Part shown: piece after piece, positions 37,330-49,259 of the stretch
Numbering within the stretch: the stretch's first letter is position 1
Layout: every line of letters starts with the position of its first letter
Translations under genes and position numbers: made by a program
Origin: Cyathus striatus
Taxonomy: Eukaryota > Basidiomycota > Agaricomycetes > Agaricales > Nidulariaceae
Direction: 5' to 3'
Length of the DNA stretch: 64,000 bases
Assembly (NCBI GenBank): GCA_025738555.1
Contig: JAOVFP010000004.1
Location: forward strand, 2,852,001-2,916,000
Notes under the pieces: model-generated
What the model saw: only the letters and a program-made list of their open reading frames with translations
Databases searched by the model: none
What the model was told of the DNA's origin: nothing

Positions 37330-37880
37330 TTTTCAGGTAATGGAGTAACGGATCCCTACAGCTTTTTTGAGGGTTAGTATTCTATAACGGGTACAAGTGC
37401 TTCTATGTATCCTGTGCTTGATACTTCGGGACTCCTTACCGGTGCCTTCCTCGATATCTGTAAGTTGTTTATGTAGCACGAGTAACGCTGAGAAACGCGT
37501 TCTAAATTTGTTCCAAACATCCTTCAGCGTCGAAGCCTATGGTACGCCGTCGTTTTACCCCTTTCCAACTAGTACTTTACCATGAGCAGATAGCTAGCTC
37601 TTCAATGTTCATCCCCCTCAAGTCGCTCTCGCACCTCTCTACGAACGAATACACGGTCATCAGCCGCTATCACTCACCCTCTGTTTCCCAAGTACGGTGC
37701 GAGGATGGAGAAAACGGAAGGATGGCGCGATCTGAAAGACTATGCCGAAGCTCTTCTTCAGCGCGGCATAAAAGCGCTCATTTACGCCAGCAACCTCGAT
37801 TGGATATGTAACTGGGTTGGTAACGAGCATGGACTGCTGAGATGAGTTAGAATGGTAGTAAGCTAAGAGCTTGGGAGGTT
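37330..37880 (+). pseudogene. Serine carboxypeptidase (S10) relic
   Basis: Two pieces match vacuolar carboxypeptidase-Y-like proteins: GNGVTDPYSFFEG near 37337-37375 (family GNGxTDP), and DYAEALLQRGIKALIYASNL followed by DWICNWVGNEHGL near 37736-37838, which contains the catalytic-Asp segment. The catalytic Ser and His segments are absent, frames differ between the pieces, and spacing is too short. It is a decayed fragment. Confidence 0.6.
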
Positions 37881-38102
37881 CCCAGAACCTACTTCCGTTT
37901 TCGGTACTGCTAAATCCACTTGATTCATCTGGTTCGCTGTACTAAAAAAACACGGTCATTCAAGAATCAACGTTCAACGACAGTTATTCTAGCCTTTAAC
38001 AATACTCTTCTAGCTTTTAGCAATACTCCGATACCCATGGAAGTTATTCTGTCGGTTACAATGACTATATTCTTTTACAAGATTTTCCGAGGAATGGTAT
38101 AA
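37881..38102. promoter_or_regulatory. Upstream region of the second P450
   Basis: The 220 bases before the second P450 hold no TATA box I can support. The region is bounded on the left by the carboxypeptidase relic. Confidence 0.25.
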
Positions 38103-40029
38103 ATGTGCATTGTATCTGAAGTACGTGCCAGCATCGATATTCAGATCCTTGTAATGTCCGCTAACGCGTCTTTGACTTCTAAAGGCTGGCTCGACGGCCT
38201 GTTTGCTATCCGGTTCTCCTGGATAAGTACTGCTCTCCTTTGTGCAGCTCTGGCTATTGCTTTATCAACGTCATTCGGTGGGAAAGGAAAGGATGCTACA
38301 GATTTAGGCGGTTATTCAGTGGTTAATGCGTGGAATTTCTTCTCGAAGCGCTTCGATTTTTTAAGGAGAAATTTCAGCAAAACCACTGGTAGCCTTTTCA
38401 GATTCAAAGTCTTACAGGTACGTTGGCTTTTCCAATACCCCCTTACACCCCCTAATATCACTGTAGTACTCAGTAGTCGCTATTCGCGGAGACGAAGCCC
38501 GCAGGGCTTTCTTCGATGATAAGAACCTTAACTTTACTGAAGGTTACAAGATTCTAATGGGTTCTGTGTGTCGTTATTATGATTTGTTTTAGCTTGCGTG
38601 TAACTGAGCTACAGACTAGCCTCCAGATCTCAACGATATCAGTGATGATTTGAAGATTGAGAGGGACATCATCTATGTAAATAAGCGCCTGGCATTGTTG
38701 GTCAACAGAAATAGGTTATCTGACGGTAACGTATAAGCAAAGTTGAAGGTGGCCTATTCTTTTCTCATTAGTTTTACCCTTCGCAGTTCTTCCAATTTGC
38801 ATGGAGGATGTGAACAAGAGAATGTTAGCGTGGGGTAAAGATGGGAGATTTGACCCGTTCAGGAACATCTACGACGTACGTACATACACAATGTCTACCG
38901 ATTCTCGTCTCACGTGTTATTTACAGTTAGTATTCCAAATGACAGTCCGCATGATCACCTGTGATGAACTCGCAACAAACTATGAGGACATGTGCCTCTT
39001 GCAGAAATATTATTGGGATTTAGAGAAAAGCTCTACGCCAACAGCCCTGCTTCTTCCTTGGATCCCGAGCCCTGCGAAGAAGAAGAAATCGGCTGCGACT
39101 AAGGCGCTTTATACGATTCTGAAGAACTATATTGATAAACGAAAGGCAGCTCAGACTCCTTCCGCGGATGCTATTGATGTTCTGCTGGAAAAGGGGGATG
39201 AGGAGCATAAGATTATCGGTGTACGTTGTCCCATTTGAATTGTATAAACGGATTGATTATCCTGAGACGTTAGTTCGTTTTGTCTGTTATATTTGCTGCC
39301 TTGATAAACACTGGGATGAATGGTAAGAGTTGCTATTGTATAAGCTTCGACTTCTCATTGTAATCATCGTTCTAGCCTGCTGGACTCTAATGTACCTAGC
39401 CTGCAACCCCGAATGGTTAAACAAAGTCAAGGCAGAAATTGACGAGCTAATCTCAAAACATACTGATACAACCTCCAGCGAACCATTGCACAAACGACTA
39501 TCAGCGATCCCCATTGCAGTATGGGAGGAAGACATGCCCATCGTCGACCTTGTACTCCGTGAAATCATCCGCATTACTCAGAATCAGACTTTGCTTCGTC
39601 GCAATGTGAGCGACGACATGGAGATTGGTGGGCAGAAGATTGCGAAGGGCGAGTTTATAGTGTATTCAATTTATGATTCGCATATGAATCCTGACTTTTA
39701 CGAGAACCCTGAGATGTTCGACCCGGATCGTTATAGGCCTGGGAGGGAGGAAGACAAGAAGAGCACGTTTGCATATGTTGGATGGGGCGCAGGTCTGTAT
39801 CATTTATTCTCCCTATACATGGCGTGGCAGTACTGACATCATTCTTATAGGCAGATATCCATGTCCTGGAATGAAGGTTGCCAAATTAGAGATGAAGGCT
39901 ATCCTTGTATTATTCCTTGCGGGATACGACTATAGCGTTGTTGATTCCTCTGGGGACTACCCGAAATCGCTACCAAAGCCAAATTATAATGATATTCATT
40001 CCGTGAGGATTTCATATTTTTACATTTAA
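38103..40029 (+). CDS. Cytochrome P450 monooxygenase, second of two
   Basis: P450 of a different clade from the first. The start is 38103 or the in-frame ATG at 38154 (MSANASLTSKGWLDGLFAIR, then a membrane segment ISTALLCAALAIALS). Exons carry SVVNAWNFFSKRFDFLRRNF, RGDEARRAFFDDKNLNFTEG, LPFAVLPICMEDVNKRMLAW, VRMITCDELA, LLLPWIPSPAKKKKSAATK, I-helix FVLSVIFAALINTGMNACW (spliced at 39321), ExxR as EIIR at 39561-39572, MFDPDRYRPGREEDKK and the haem loop GWGAGRYPCPGMK (spliced; Cys near 39860). The I-helix lacks the acid-alcohol pair of typical P450s, as in CYP51-like and related fungal clades. The C-terminus is odd: in frame it ends DIHSVRISYFYI, while the next frame reads FHIFTFKLEPEL like family ends, so a one-base indel may have truncated it by some ten residues. 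Confidence 0.82.
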
Positions 40030-40415
40030 ATTGGAGCCTGAACTTTCTGAAGGCACGCCCAATTGGGGAACAATGCTTTTTCCAATATGAAAGGAAGCTG
40101 GAATGATGTTTTATTACGAGTTATTATGAGTTAGTTTAAACTAGTGAATACCACGATTGCAATAAATGAAGTTGTTGTGAAGACGCTTTTAAGTTTTGCG
40201 GTTACCCGTTGGAAAATCGCGAATAGCGAGTCATATATTAATACCACTCTCCATACCTGTTCCCTACTTCAAGAAACCAATGCCGCAACGTGGCATGCAC
40301 TCCATCCAACAATCCCATTCCTAAATATATACACTATTAATACATGGGACAGAAAAATCAAACATAAGAAGAAAAAATTACAATGCAATGCAAAAGTAAA
40401 CGTCCGCACTAAACT
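40030..40415. other. Spacer between convergent genes
   Basis: Tail-to-tail spacer between the second P450 and the protease gene. Nothing recognised apart from the displaced P450 C-terminus near 40020-40060. Confidence 0.4.
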
Positions 40416-43400
40416 TCACAGCTTAAACGAACTAAGAACTTCAACAAGCCCATCCGCACTCTTCGACACAACCGCCCACTCAGGCAGGAACGTAAGCACC
40501 TCCTCAAGGGCAGGTATCTTCCCTCCCTCTCTACCACTCCCACTCCCACTCTCTACACCAGAAACAAACCCATCATCAACCATACCATGATCAACGCTCC
40601 CACTCTCATACTCAGCCCACTCGCATGCCACTTTCCCTTCCACCTCCCCTTCTCCGTTATTATCACCTGCAAACTCAACATCAACAACCCATCCGCGACC
40701 CCACTCCCTCCCCCACAACCGTACATTATCCACTCCATTGGGGGGAACACCGTAACCATCCTGCATCCCCGCTGAGACATGTACAGTGTACTTCGTTAAC
40801 TTCCTCTCGGGGGAGGAGTAGATCCTACACGAACGCGTGTTCGTTCCACGTAGGGATATACGTGTCCCGGAAGAGGTACGAGAAATAGTGGATTCGAGCC
40901 ATGGGTTGGATGGTGTCAAGAGAGACACGTTGGTAATAGATTCTCCATCGAAAGACGAATTCCAAGACCCAGGAGAAGGCAACGCCCCACTCTCCCACTC
41001 GCACGTATACAACCCAGGCTTCGCCTTCTCCGGAAAACAATCCACCTTCTTCCCCTTAGAAGACGGAATGCGGGGGACAATCATCCGAAGGTAGAATAAT
41101 GCGCCCGTGAGCGCAGTAACAACTTTCTCCGGCGCAACGTCCTTCGACAACGACGAAGAAGAGAATGAAGGAAGCTCCACCCGTTGCTGGAAAAACACCT
41201 TAAGCGGCACACCAATGCTAAACGGGAACACAAGCCACAGGTACGCCGTCGTACACACACACACCAACGCCAGGAAAGCCATATATCCATAATGAAACTT
41301 AAAGCTAAACGGGGCGAGCGGTATCGCCAATAACAGCCCCAACAGCGCAGCTGCCCCATACACTACAAAATAAACAATTATATGAGATTACGGAGAAAGG
41401 GGGGAAACAGACGAACCAGAACCAGGACTCCCACCATCCGCCAAAGTCTGACACATCGCATCCAACAACATATTCGCAATATGCCCCATCAAAATGACCG
41501 GAACAGGCACAACAAGCAAAAACTGCAAAATCCACCACCCGATCGCACCTTCCTCCTCCCCTTCCTCTTTAATCCTCTCCACCTCCCTAGCGCGATGCCG
41601 AATCAAAGGCGTACTCTCATCTGCGTCTTCTTCATCTAACGCCCCTGGAATCCGGATGTCATCAACCTGTTGTGAGCGGGTACCGTGCGCTTTGAGCATC
41701 TCCTCGGTCCACCCCAGTACGCATGCGATGAAGACGAGAATGTGCCATATGGTAGCGAAGTACCCGCCTCCTAGGCCCCTCCCTACGCCAACCGCAGCGC
41801 CCACCAAGAGTATCCATGTGAAGATGTATGTTTGCAGTAAGGTTGCTTGTTTTTGCTGTTCCGGGAGAACGAGGCCGTGGGGTAAAATCGGGAGATTGAG
41901 CACGAGGAAGATGGAGAGGAGGGATAAGCTGAATGTGCTTAATAGAACCCAATACGGGTGCGAGTATACGATCTACCAAGGATCATGTATATCAGTATAT
42001 GTAGGAGAAGGAGGGAGAAAAACATACGAATGGATTCAACTTCACGAACCCCACAACAAGCCCAACAAGCGTCCCACACCCAACAACCAACGCAACCCAA
42101 AACTTAGCGCGCACCCAAACCCCCCTCAACCACCCCCCATCCCTGAACCACTCCCACGTATCGCGAAGGACACTCCCCGTACGGTGCGGAGCACCATTAT
42201 GCGGATGCGGGCTCTCCCTACTTGCAATGTGTGTTATTGCCGTTAGAAGGATTAGGACTATAGGTCCTAGAACGAGAGTTATGATGTTTAGCGTTTGAAG
42301 CGTTGGAAGAGAGAGGATTATAAGTGTCGCTGCGAATACTATGTAGACATCAGTACCTCATCCGTGAAAAGGAGAAAGCGGACGTACAATCAAAATAAAC
42401 AGACGCAGCAGCACCTTGCTTTTCCTCCCCAGAATCAGCCAACGCACGAGCAGCACCCAGCGCAGCCTCCATCATAGCCCATAAACTCCTCTCCTGTCCC
42501 TCCGTATACGGAATCGCATCGTACTTCGTATGATACCTGCTCCGTCCTTTATAAAAAGCCAAATCGAGTCCCTGCATTTTCCGCTCTGCGTAAACGCTGA
42601 AATCGGTTCCGGAGCGGATTACGCCTCGTGCAAAGGCATCTGAGGAGAGAACGTTCGCGTGTGGATGGGGGACGTGTTTGGGGAGGAATGCGGTGAGTGG
42701 TGCTGGGGTGGTTACGCGGAAGAGGAGGGGTCGGCCACCTGAGGATGCCCCTTCTAGGTTGAGGAATGTGTTGGGGATGTTGGACCAGGGGTGTTGTAGG
42801 AATCTAATACACTGTAAGTACATAAGTAAAAAAGAAGAAGGAAGGAACAAACATACGCATGAGCTCCATTCAACCAATCCTCCTCTCCATTATTAATATT
42901 CACAACGACCGTCCTCTTGGGTCTATTCTTCGCGAAATACTCCGAGAGCTGAATAAGACTCGCCACGCCCATCCCATCATCTGTCGCTCCCGGTGCCGTA
43001 GACACAGAATCATAATGAGCCGACAGAAGAACACCGCCTTCGTTAGCGTATTGCTCCTCCGTACCGAGGATTTTGAGAAGAATGTTCGTCCCTTCGAAGT
43101 ATACCCCATAGGTGCCCGCCCAAGATCCGTTGGATACGAGGTCGTCAGCGAGTTCGACGTATGGGTATGTTCGAACGAGGGGCAAGAGACGCGAGAGGAT
43201 GTACGAGCGCACGGCGTCGTTCGCGTGCGAGTTGTATGGGTGTGGTCGGGATGCTATCTATCGCATTGTAAGTACAAAGGTAAAGTAAGAAGAATGAAAA
43301 CGACTCACATGGTGTAAATCCTCATAAGCCCTATTCAAGCTCACGCCCCTCTGGTTCTTCGGTACAGCGGGAAGTTGATCTGTGATGAAGATGGCGATGA

Positions 43401-43488
43401 ATATCGCGAGGTAGGAGATGAACACGAGGGTTGTTGTTGGGAGAGTGCGGAAGGCGAAGAGTTGGGAGAAGAGTTGGATTATTTTCAT
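40416..43488 (-). CDS. Vacuolar membrane protease, M28 family (Pff1-like)
   Basis: Multi-pass zinc metallopeptidase of the vacuole membrane. Six exons: 43309-43488 (start MKIIQLFSQLFAF, first membrane span), 42857-43257, 42388-42803, 42028-42338, about 41424-41972, and the last to the stop at 40416; about 930 residues, usual for the family. Catalytic core: LLSAHYDSVSTAPGATDDGM (His and bridging Asp), VNINNGEEDWLNGAH (Glu pair), LNLEGASSGGRP, and RYHTKYDAIPYT (last His). The C-terminal half has several membrane spans and a lumenal tail ending LVEVLSSFKL. Exons 1-4 keep phase exactly. The junction near 41365-41425 is problematic: the obvious GTAATC donor would shift frame, and only a weak donor (G before GTTCGT) restores SPGS-VYGAAAL. 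Acidic linker EEDADESTPL lies between membrane spans. Four or five broken copies exist in the window. Confidence 0.9.
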
Positions 43489-43987
43489 GGTTGGTACTGA
43501 GATGGGTTAGGAGGGTTGAGAGGAATGGGTGGGTGAGGCGAGGGACATGGGTATATGGCGTTGGTTGAGAGTGCAGTGACGTTGTGGAGCAGATCTAGAG
43601 CTTGAGTTTGCGTTGTTTGGTTCGCAGGCTGATGTCATACAGATTTGTGTTTGCCGACCTTTTCATTCCAGTTTCATTCAACCAACATGTTGAAGCCTTC
43701 GTATTTGCATCGTATCCAGTTTGACGAATACCGAACGGAGCTTTCCCCCAGAAATATCTAACAACATAATCACCGTGTTTGATCTCGCCTGGTTGGTTGC
43801 ATCCATACACGGAAACTGTACTTAATCATTCAAGAACCAGCGCTGTTTCGTCCCATCGCAAGTCTTACTCAACTCGAAAAAATCATCGAACTGAATACTG
43901 GAAACGTCTAGCAAAATCAATAATTCAAAGTTCAAATTAAAGGTTGTAAACGACTGTCGTCAACATTCAATGCCACGAAATCGAATA
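43489..43987. other. Divergent intergenic region, protease to Hsp20
   Basis: About 500 bases between the protease start and the heat-shock elements. It is repeated, with changes, upstream of the second Hsp20 gene. No coding feature. Confidence 0.6.
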
Positions 43988-44105
43988 TTCCGGAAACGCC
44001 GGGAAATTGGCTGAGTTATTTCTGGAACGCCACCTCCAGTCTCAACTCCAGCTTTCCAGAACTCTCCAACACATTTCCCACAACTCATTCTCTGTAGTAT
44101 AAAAG
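43988..44105 (+). promoter_or_regulatory. Heat-shock promoter: three HSE cores and TATA box
   Basis: Three inverted TTCnnGAA units, TTCCGGAA (43988), TTCTGGAA (44020) and TTCCAGAA (44054), lie 32 and 34 bases apart, the arrangement bound by Hsf1. A TATAAAAG box follows at 44098-44105, 100 bases before the Hsp20 start codon. All four elements recur at equivalent places in the second copy. Confidence 0.85.
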
Positions 44106-44204
44106 CAACGATGAATCGCAACTCGACTATCCTCAGAGAAACTACTAATCAAACAACTCCTCGTTAGCACTACCACCTTTTCTCCCTAACCAACCCAACA
44201 CACA

Positions 44205-44777
44205 ATGTCGAGCTTCTTCTACGAGCCTTTCTACGATTTTGACCGCATCGTCAACGAAGCCTTTAATGGACGCTCTGGGCAACTTCAGCAGCGCCAGAAC
44301 GTAAACAACGGCTTCGTCGACGGCGCTGTTCGTCCTTTCAAACCCAGGTAAGCAACTCCTTTATATCATTCAATAATTTTAGTACTGATTCAAGCTTCTA
44401 GGATGGACCTTCACGAGGACACTGAAAAAAACCTCGTTACTGCAACCTTCGAATTCCCAGGACTCAAGAAAGAAGACGTCCAACTCGACCTTACGAATGG
44501 CCAGCTCACGGTCTCTGCGGAATCGAAGGTCTCGTCAGAGCACAACGAGAACGGCTATGCCGTTCGGGAGCGTCGATACGGCAAGTTTTCTCGTACGTTG
44601 CAACTTCCCAAAGGTGTAAAGGTGGGTCGCTTTTTCGGTCTTTTCATATGGTGGCATGTTGATGTGTTTTCTTGATAGGACGAGGAAATTAAAGCTTCGA
44701 TGGATGATGGGGTGTTAACTGTTACATTCCCTAAGACTGGTGCTGAAGCAGCACTGAAGAAGATCGCTATTGCATAA
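44205..44777 (+). CDS. Small heat-shock protein Hsp20, copy 1
   Basis: ATP-independent holdase of the alpha-crystallin family that binds unfolding proteins as an oligomer. Three exons (44205-44347, 44402-44621, 44679-44777), phase-consistent, 153 residues, usual for fungal class-I Hsp20. N-terminal MSSFFYEPFYDFDRIVNEAF, then the alpha-crystallin domain from MDLHEDTEKNLVTATFEFPG through the strand pairs to SMDDGVLTVTFPKT, which contains the conserved GVL motif. The short C-terminus ends KKIAIA, with an I-x-I-like anchor. The start is the first ATG after a TATA box and three HSEs. Its neighbour, the protease, is divergently transcribed. Confidence 0.95.
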
Positions 44778-46070
44778 AAGAGTGCTTTTCCTATATACCA
44801 TCATTGTTGTATACCCATTGTACCTTAATTGAATTGTTATACATACTTAGTTGACTCCAAACCGACTCTGCGTTATTCATCTGTTTGCGTCCATGCTTTG
44901 TCCATGCCGACACCCAAGATTCCGAGGAGGGTAGTCCCTGAGTGCCCTTTGCTCGTCATTCATAACAGACGTATAATCTTCTATAATTCAATACCCACTA
45001 TTTCCTTAGTTTTGTCCCCTACAACCATCATTGGCGACATTATAACCTCATCATTCGACGTACCTGAATTCAGCCAAATTATAAAAATACCAATCTGCAA
45101 CACCACATTTCTCTATTACACATGGAAAAACCCAGTCCTTTTATGAACGAAAAATCCTATCGCCAAAGCTAGCACAATTTCTATCTTTCATTGAAGAGTT
45201 CCCCGAGTCAGAGGTTTCCCGCCGCGTCAAGAAGCTCATTTCACGAACATATACTGTATGACCATGGAAAATACCATTGATTTAGTATATGAAGCCGACA
45301 TAACCTATTTTTTCAACTATAAGAATACATACATCTGAACTGAAAAAACCAGGACTATGCAACCTCCCTTTCCAATATATCTCTCACGCACAATCTATTC
45401 ATGGAAGCGATAACCACAATCAAAGAATTGTCGCTCGAAAACATAGGATGGTACGTGAAACTTATGAAATATCCACTGGAACACCTCGCTCAATTTCCTA
45501 GCACGTTGGGAGGGTTACGGTTCGCTAAAAACATCAAACTTGAAGTAAAATAGAAGTAGAGTTATAGAAGTAGAGTTATAAAACCTCAAGGCCCTGTTGG
45601 CATGGTATGGATTCTACCCAACCTGTCACTCGTGTTGAAACAGTTGGAATCAGAATTTTCTTGCTACTTTCTCTCGTTCATTGACAGTTCTATCCGTATT
45701 AAAGTTTGAAAGCAGATATATGGTTACCGTAAGGGAGTTTGTACTACTCAGAATGTATTATGTAATGTAAATACAACATTGAAAAGGATAATTTCATCTT
45801 GTACCTTGGTGATGAATCACAAGGGGTAGATAAAGTCAATATCATTAATTGGCTGCTCTCCCCAGCCACTATTCAACGCTATACTTCCGAAGAACGTTGT
45901 ATTATAATCGACACTTAGGAGATGTCTCCACAATAAACATCTTGACACCCCACTGGGTGGATTGGAGAAGTTCCGAAGACGAATTGGATGTGGAATATGA
46001 TTATATTGTGGTCATGTTTCTGGATGATCCGGTACTAGTTGTATAGTACAATCCTTTATGAGATAATAAC
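44778..46070 (+). other. Decayed coding-like DNA downstream of Hsp20 copy 1
   Basis: Broken plus-strand frames (for example ISLVLSPTTIIGDIITSSFD near 45005 and EEFPESEVSRRVKKLISRTY near 45194) suggest a former F-box/leucine-rich-type protein, but this is only a hunch. The same stretch recurs at 56650-57600 with about 60-75 bases more in two places, showing both are relics within the segmental duplication. Confidence 0.4.
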
Positions 46071-46943
46071 AAGAAAGCCTCTGGCCTTTTACACATTCGA
46101 GGTTAACTGGGAATTGCCGACTGCGTCGGTGGCAACTTATCTTGACAAAAGGTGATAGATACATCACATTGATTTATACAGTTACATAGATTTATAAATA
46201 ATAAGTGGAATGAGAAAATAGTAATTAGTTCTGCATGCAACGCATTCTGGAGGTAGAGAAAGACAGCAGTGGATCCAAGTTGTTGGGAGGTATGATGCTG
46301 CAAATTACAACCAAATAAACAATGTGAGGGATGATACACTCGCTCACCATAGAAGAAATCCATACATCCGCCTCCCTACAGTTATCATACCTTGCAAGGC
46401 CATCGTGATTCTTGACCCAATCATAAATGTCCTACGTGAGCAAGTGCCCAATACAACGGCTGATCCACTCGCCTCTTCCCTGCTGGTTACCCAACGCGAA
46501 CTCCCAGTTAGAAGGGAATCACTTGTCATGCCGTGCAAGTTCCTGGTGGGAACGGGTGGGCGGGGGCGGCAGGCTGTGACAAGTAAAGTGACGGCAGCAG
46601 TACAGGTCGTAACGGCGCACACATTTTCGGCTGCAAAGAAACTTTGTCAAGCAAGGTGATCATTTAGTCAACTAGCATTAAATTTAACTACATTTTCATT
46701 TTACAACTAATTATGTAACGATAGAAAACTCATTTCCGAAAATCACCCCGGCTCATCTTTTTTCTAATCTACATCTTTTTCGAACATACATTCCTCGTGC
46801 TCCCTTTGTTAGGAAAAAATCAATTATTCATCTGTTATTCATCGTGTGTTTTCAAACCACTGTTCACTACCCTGTTCAGCTACATAATATGCATCTAAAA
46901 GTCCTCGTCTCCGTGTTCTTCGGGCTCGTACTCCTCTAGCTGT
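46071..46943. other. No gene recognised
   Basis: Overlapping frames of 111 (plus, 46324-46659) and 92 codons (minus) lie opposite each other with no known motif. AT-rich ends. Confidence 0.4.
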
Positions 46944-48237
46944 TCAGTTGGAGGAGTCGATTTCATCTGAGTCCGAGACAGACATTAAGTCAGGAAAACT
47001 AGGATCACCGCAAAAGAATGTTTCAAATTGTTCAACTTCTGGCTTCAAGGGATCATATTGAACTTCGGCAGTATCGTTAAAAACTCGTGCTTTCAAATGA
47101 CCTCCTGTGAACCTTGATGTATCAACGGTGCGTACTACTTTCCCAAGCCAAAGTACCCAGCTCGAGTCTGGATCTGAATCATATAAATTGATATTCAAGT
47201 TGAGGGACCGTAGCTCTGGTAAGAGAGATAAATCAAGCTGTTTATTGTAACCATCTGTGTAGTTTATTAGAAATGCAACCTGAGAAACATGAATACTGGT
47301 ACTAACCTGATCCTTTAACTGTAAGCGTGGTGAGAGAGTTAGCACACAATGATGCAACTCTCAGCCCACTCTCAAAGTCCGTCGACGGAATGGTGAGAGA
47401 AGTAATAGCACAAAGACTAAGTAATTTCTTGTCTGTCATCCATGAACGGACTACAGTCTGTCCGATACATGCACGAATTTCCAGGCTTTTCAAAGATGAT
47501 GGAAAAGAATGTCGTGCGCCATTCAGTTCAGGCTGCGGGAAGTAATCGGATCCATTCACTTCATTGAGTGATAGGTGAACCAGAGGTAAGAGAAGGAGTG
47601 TATCCATTGGAAAGTTAATGACTTCGTCAATGTGTAAAATTTGGATAGGGTTTTTCAAGAGACAGCTATTCAATGCTAAAATAACTTTGTCGAATTGGCG
47701 AGGTGGGAGGACACTGAATGTCAAACTTTGAACGTAAAGCTCCCGTAGATTTTCAAGTTGAGAAAGAAATCTTGTTAATGCTGATTCTATCTTGTCGACT
47801 TTAGAACTTGTATAAAGCATATGTTTTGCTTTAAGCTGTTTTGCGCTTGGTGTTATGATGCGCAGCGAACGAATGTATTGTGCGAGGTGAGGGGAGTAGT
47901 TCAGAAGGTACAATGTACTCTTGATCTTTCCAGCGATGTTATTTGGAGCAAGGAAGAAGGTGGATCTGTAGAAGAGGTGGTAGCGACAAGACGAGAGGAA
48001 TGTTTTGCATGATTGACTAAGCGCCTTCAAGTCTTGTTTTTGTGTGTCGCCAGAACATGCCACGAGATCAACAATAGCATTGATTATTTCAACCGGCATT
48101 TTATAAAGTACCTGTTTCTTAGCTTTGGTCATTTTCGCTCTGCAGGCCTGGATATCAGCTGACGATAAGTAAGTAGTAGATGCAGGACTATTGTAAAGCT
48201 CAACAAAGGAACACTGCCAAAGCCAAAATGATTGCAA
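46944..48237 (-). CDS. F-box-like protein with leucine-rich tail
   Basis: Two exons (47307-48237 and 46944-47254) join in phase across a 52-base intron (GTTAGT, ending ACACAG) to give 413 residues if the first Met is used; an internal Met (MTKAKKQVLYKMPVEI, about residue 36) is the more natural start because the F-box begins there. The F-box reads KMPVEIINAIVDLVACS, then KALSQSCKTFLSSCRYHLF. The rest is Leu-rich in irregular repeats (LRELYVQSLTF, LVHLSLNEVNG, LKSLEIRACIG, ITSLTIPSTDF, LRSLNLNINLYD). Typical of the large basidiomycete F-box family that links substrates to SCF ubiquitin ligases; the substrate is unknown. The tail is acidic (SVSDSDEIDSSN). No breaks seen. Confidence 0.75.
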
Positions 48238-49259
48238 TCGATTGGGCTTGTTCCAGTCCTGTCTCCCGCTGGCTGTCGAGTATACTACTTTGAGTTTGAG
48301 GAAGGTAACAGATGAGTCTGTTCGTATGCAAGGGATTTATATTGATAACACAGTCATGATGATCAGTCTGAGTTTGGATCTTGTGGAAGATTGTGGATTC
48401 TGGAAGAACATCAAACGAAAATCAGTCGTGTGGAATTGGTGTGGAAAGCTGTTATTGACTGAAAGGCTCAACTGTCCAGTTTCGGCTCAGGCGCTTGGTA
48501 CATAAATATAACGTAAATTAGATAAGTTCGTTAGATATTTCTTGTGGACCGCGGTTAGACTTACCTAGTAAGGTTTGGATTGGGTTAGGATGAATTGCAC
48601 AGAACTTAGAAGAGCAATCGTGTGAAGGAACTTGGAAGGAACCGTTGCCTCGTCAATTGAATGGACCTACATCCTGAGCGCCGAGCGGCTCTGGCGCTTG
48701 TCGAAGTACATAAATATAACCTATATAAGCCTCTTATCAATGATTCGATCCGTAGACACTTTGTATTGGTAGGTGCTTGCAATGTGCTCTGATAGCAGTC
48801 GATAAGATAAGATAAGTATCACATGATGTGCATGATGCGTGATGTGTGTGCGAATTTTTCAAGCTATGGTACTAACGACCTACTCTCATTTTTCCGTAAA
48901 GACTATGTTTGGACTATGTCCGCAAGCTATCAAAACGCACCGTCGATGTCGTTGAAAGAATCGGCATCAATTATCTGCTTCATGGCTTATGGCATCTGCG
49001 TATGAACCAGCTCAACCTATTCTCTGCATTCTCATTTTTGACCGCATCTGTCTATCTGTAGCCAACATCGCACCGTATCTACATGATACGGTGACTCCGA
49101 CACCTCTTAAATTAAATTTAAATACCAACATGGTGTCGATGGGTACGGGGAAACAACATGGAATCCGCAGGAAATAGGTATGTGTCAACCCCCTCCCGGT
49201 GCTTCGCCTTCCTCGAGTCTAAAGTCCTACCTTCTCGATCCACAGTTTCCTGTCCCTCA
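48238..49259. other. No gene recognised
   Basis: Spacer upstream of the F-box gene. Words such as CATAAATATAAC recur (48503, 48709), hinting at an old duplication. No protein motif. Confidence 0.4.

Larger units (their letters stand above)
43530..45750. repeat. Segmental duplication, Hsp20 half, copy 1
   Basis: Matches 54909-57605 colinearly, roughly nine bases in ten by eye, including promoter, three exons, both introns and downstream relic. The partner copy contains the solo LTR and two segments missing here. Together with the protease (40416-43488 versus 51740-54912) the duplicated unit is about 5.3 kb. Confidence 0.9.

Noticed and set aside
7797..40029. Secondary-metabolite gene cluster (reductase, dioxygenase, two P450s)
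   Set aside because: The reductase and dioxygenase are broken fragments, spread over 32 kb and separated by transposons; only the two P450s look intact and they belong to different clades.
46324..46659. 111-codon plus-strand frame as a gene
   Set aside because: An equally open minus-strand frame lies opposite; no known motif and no intron or start context.
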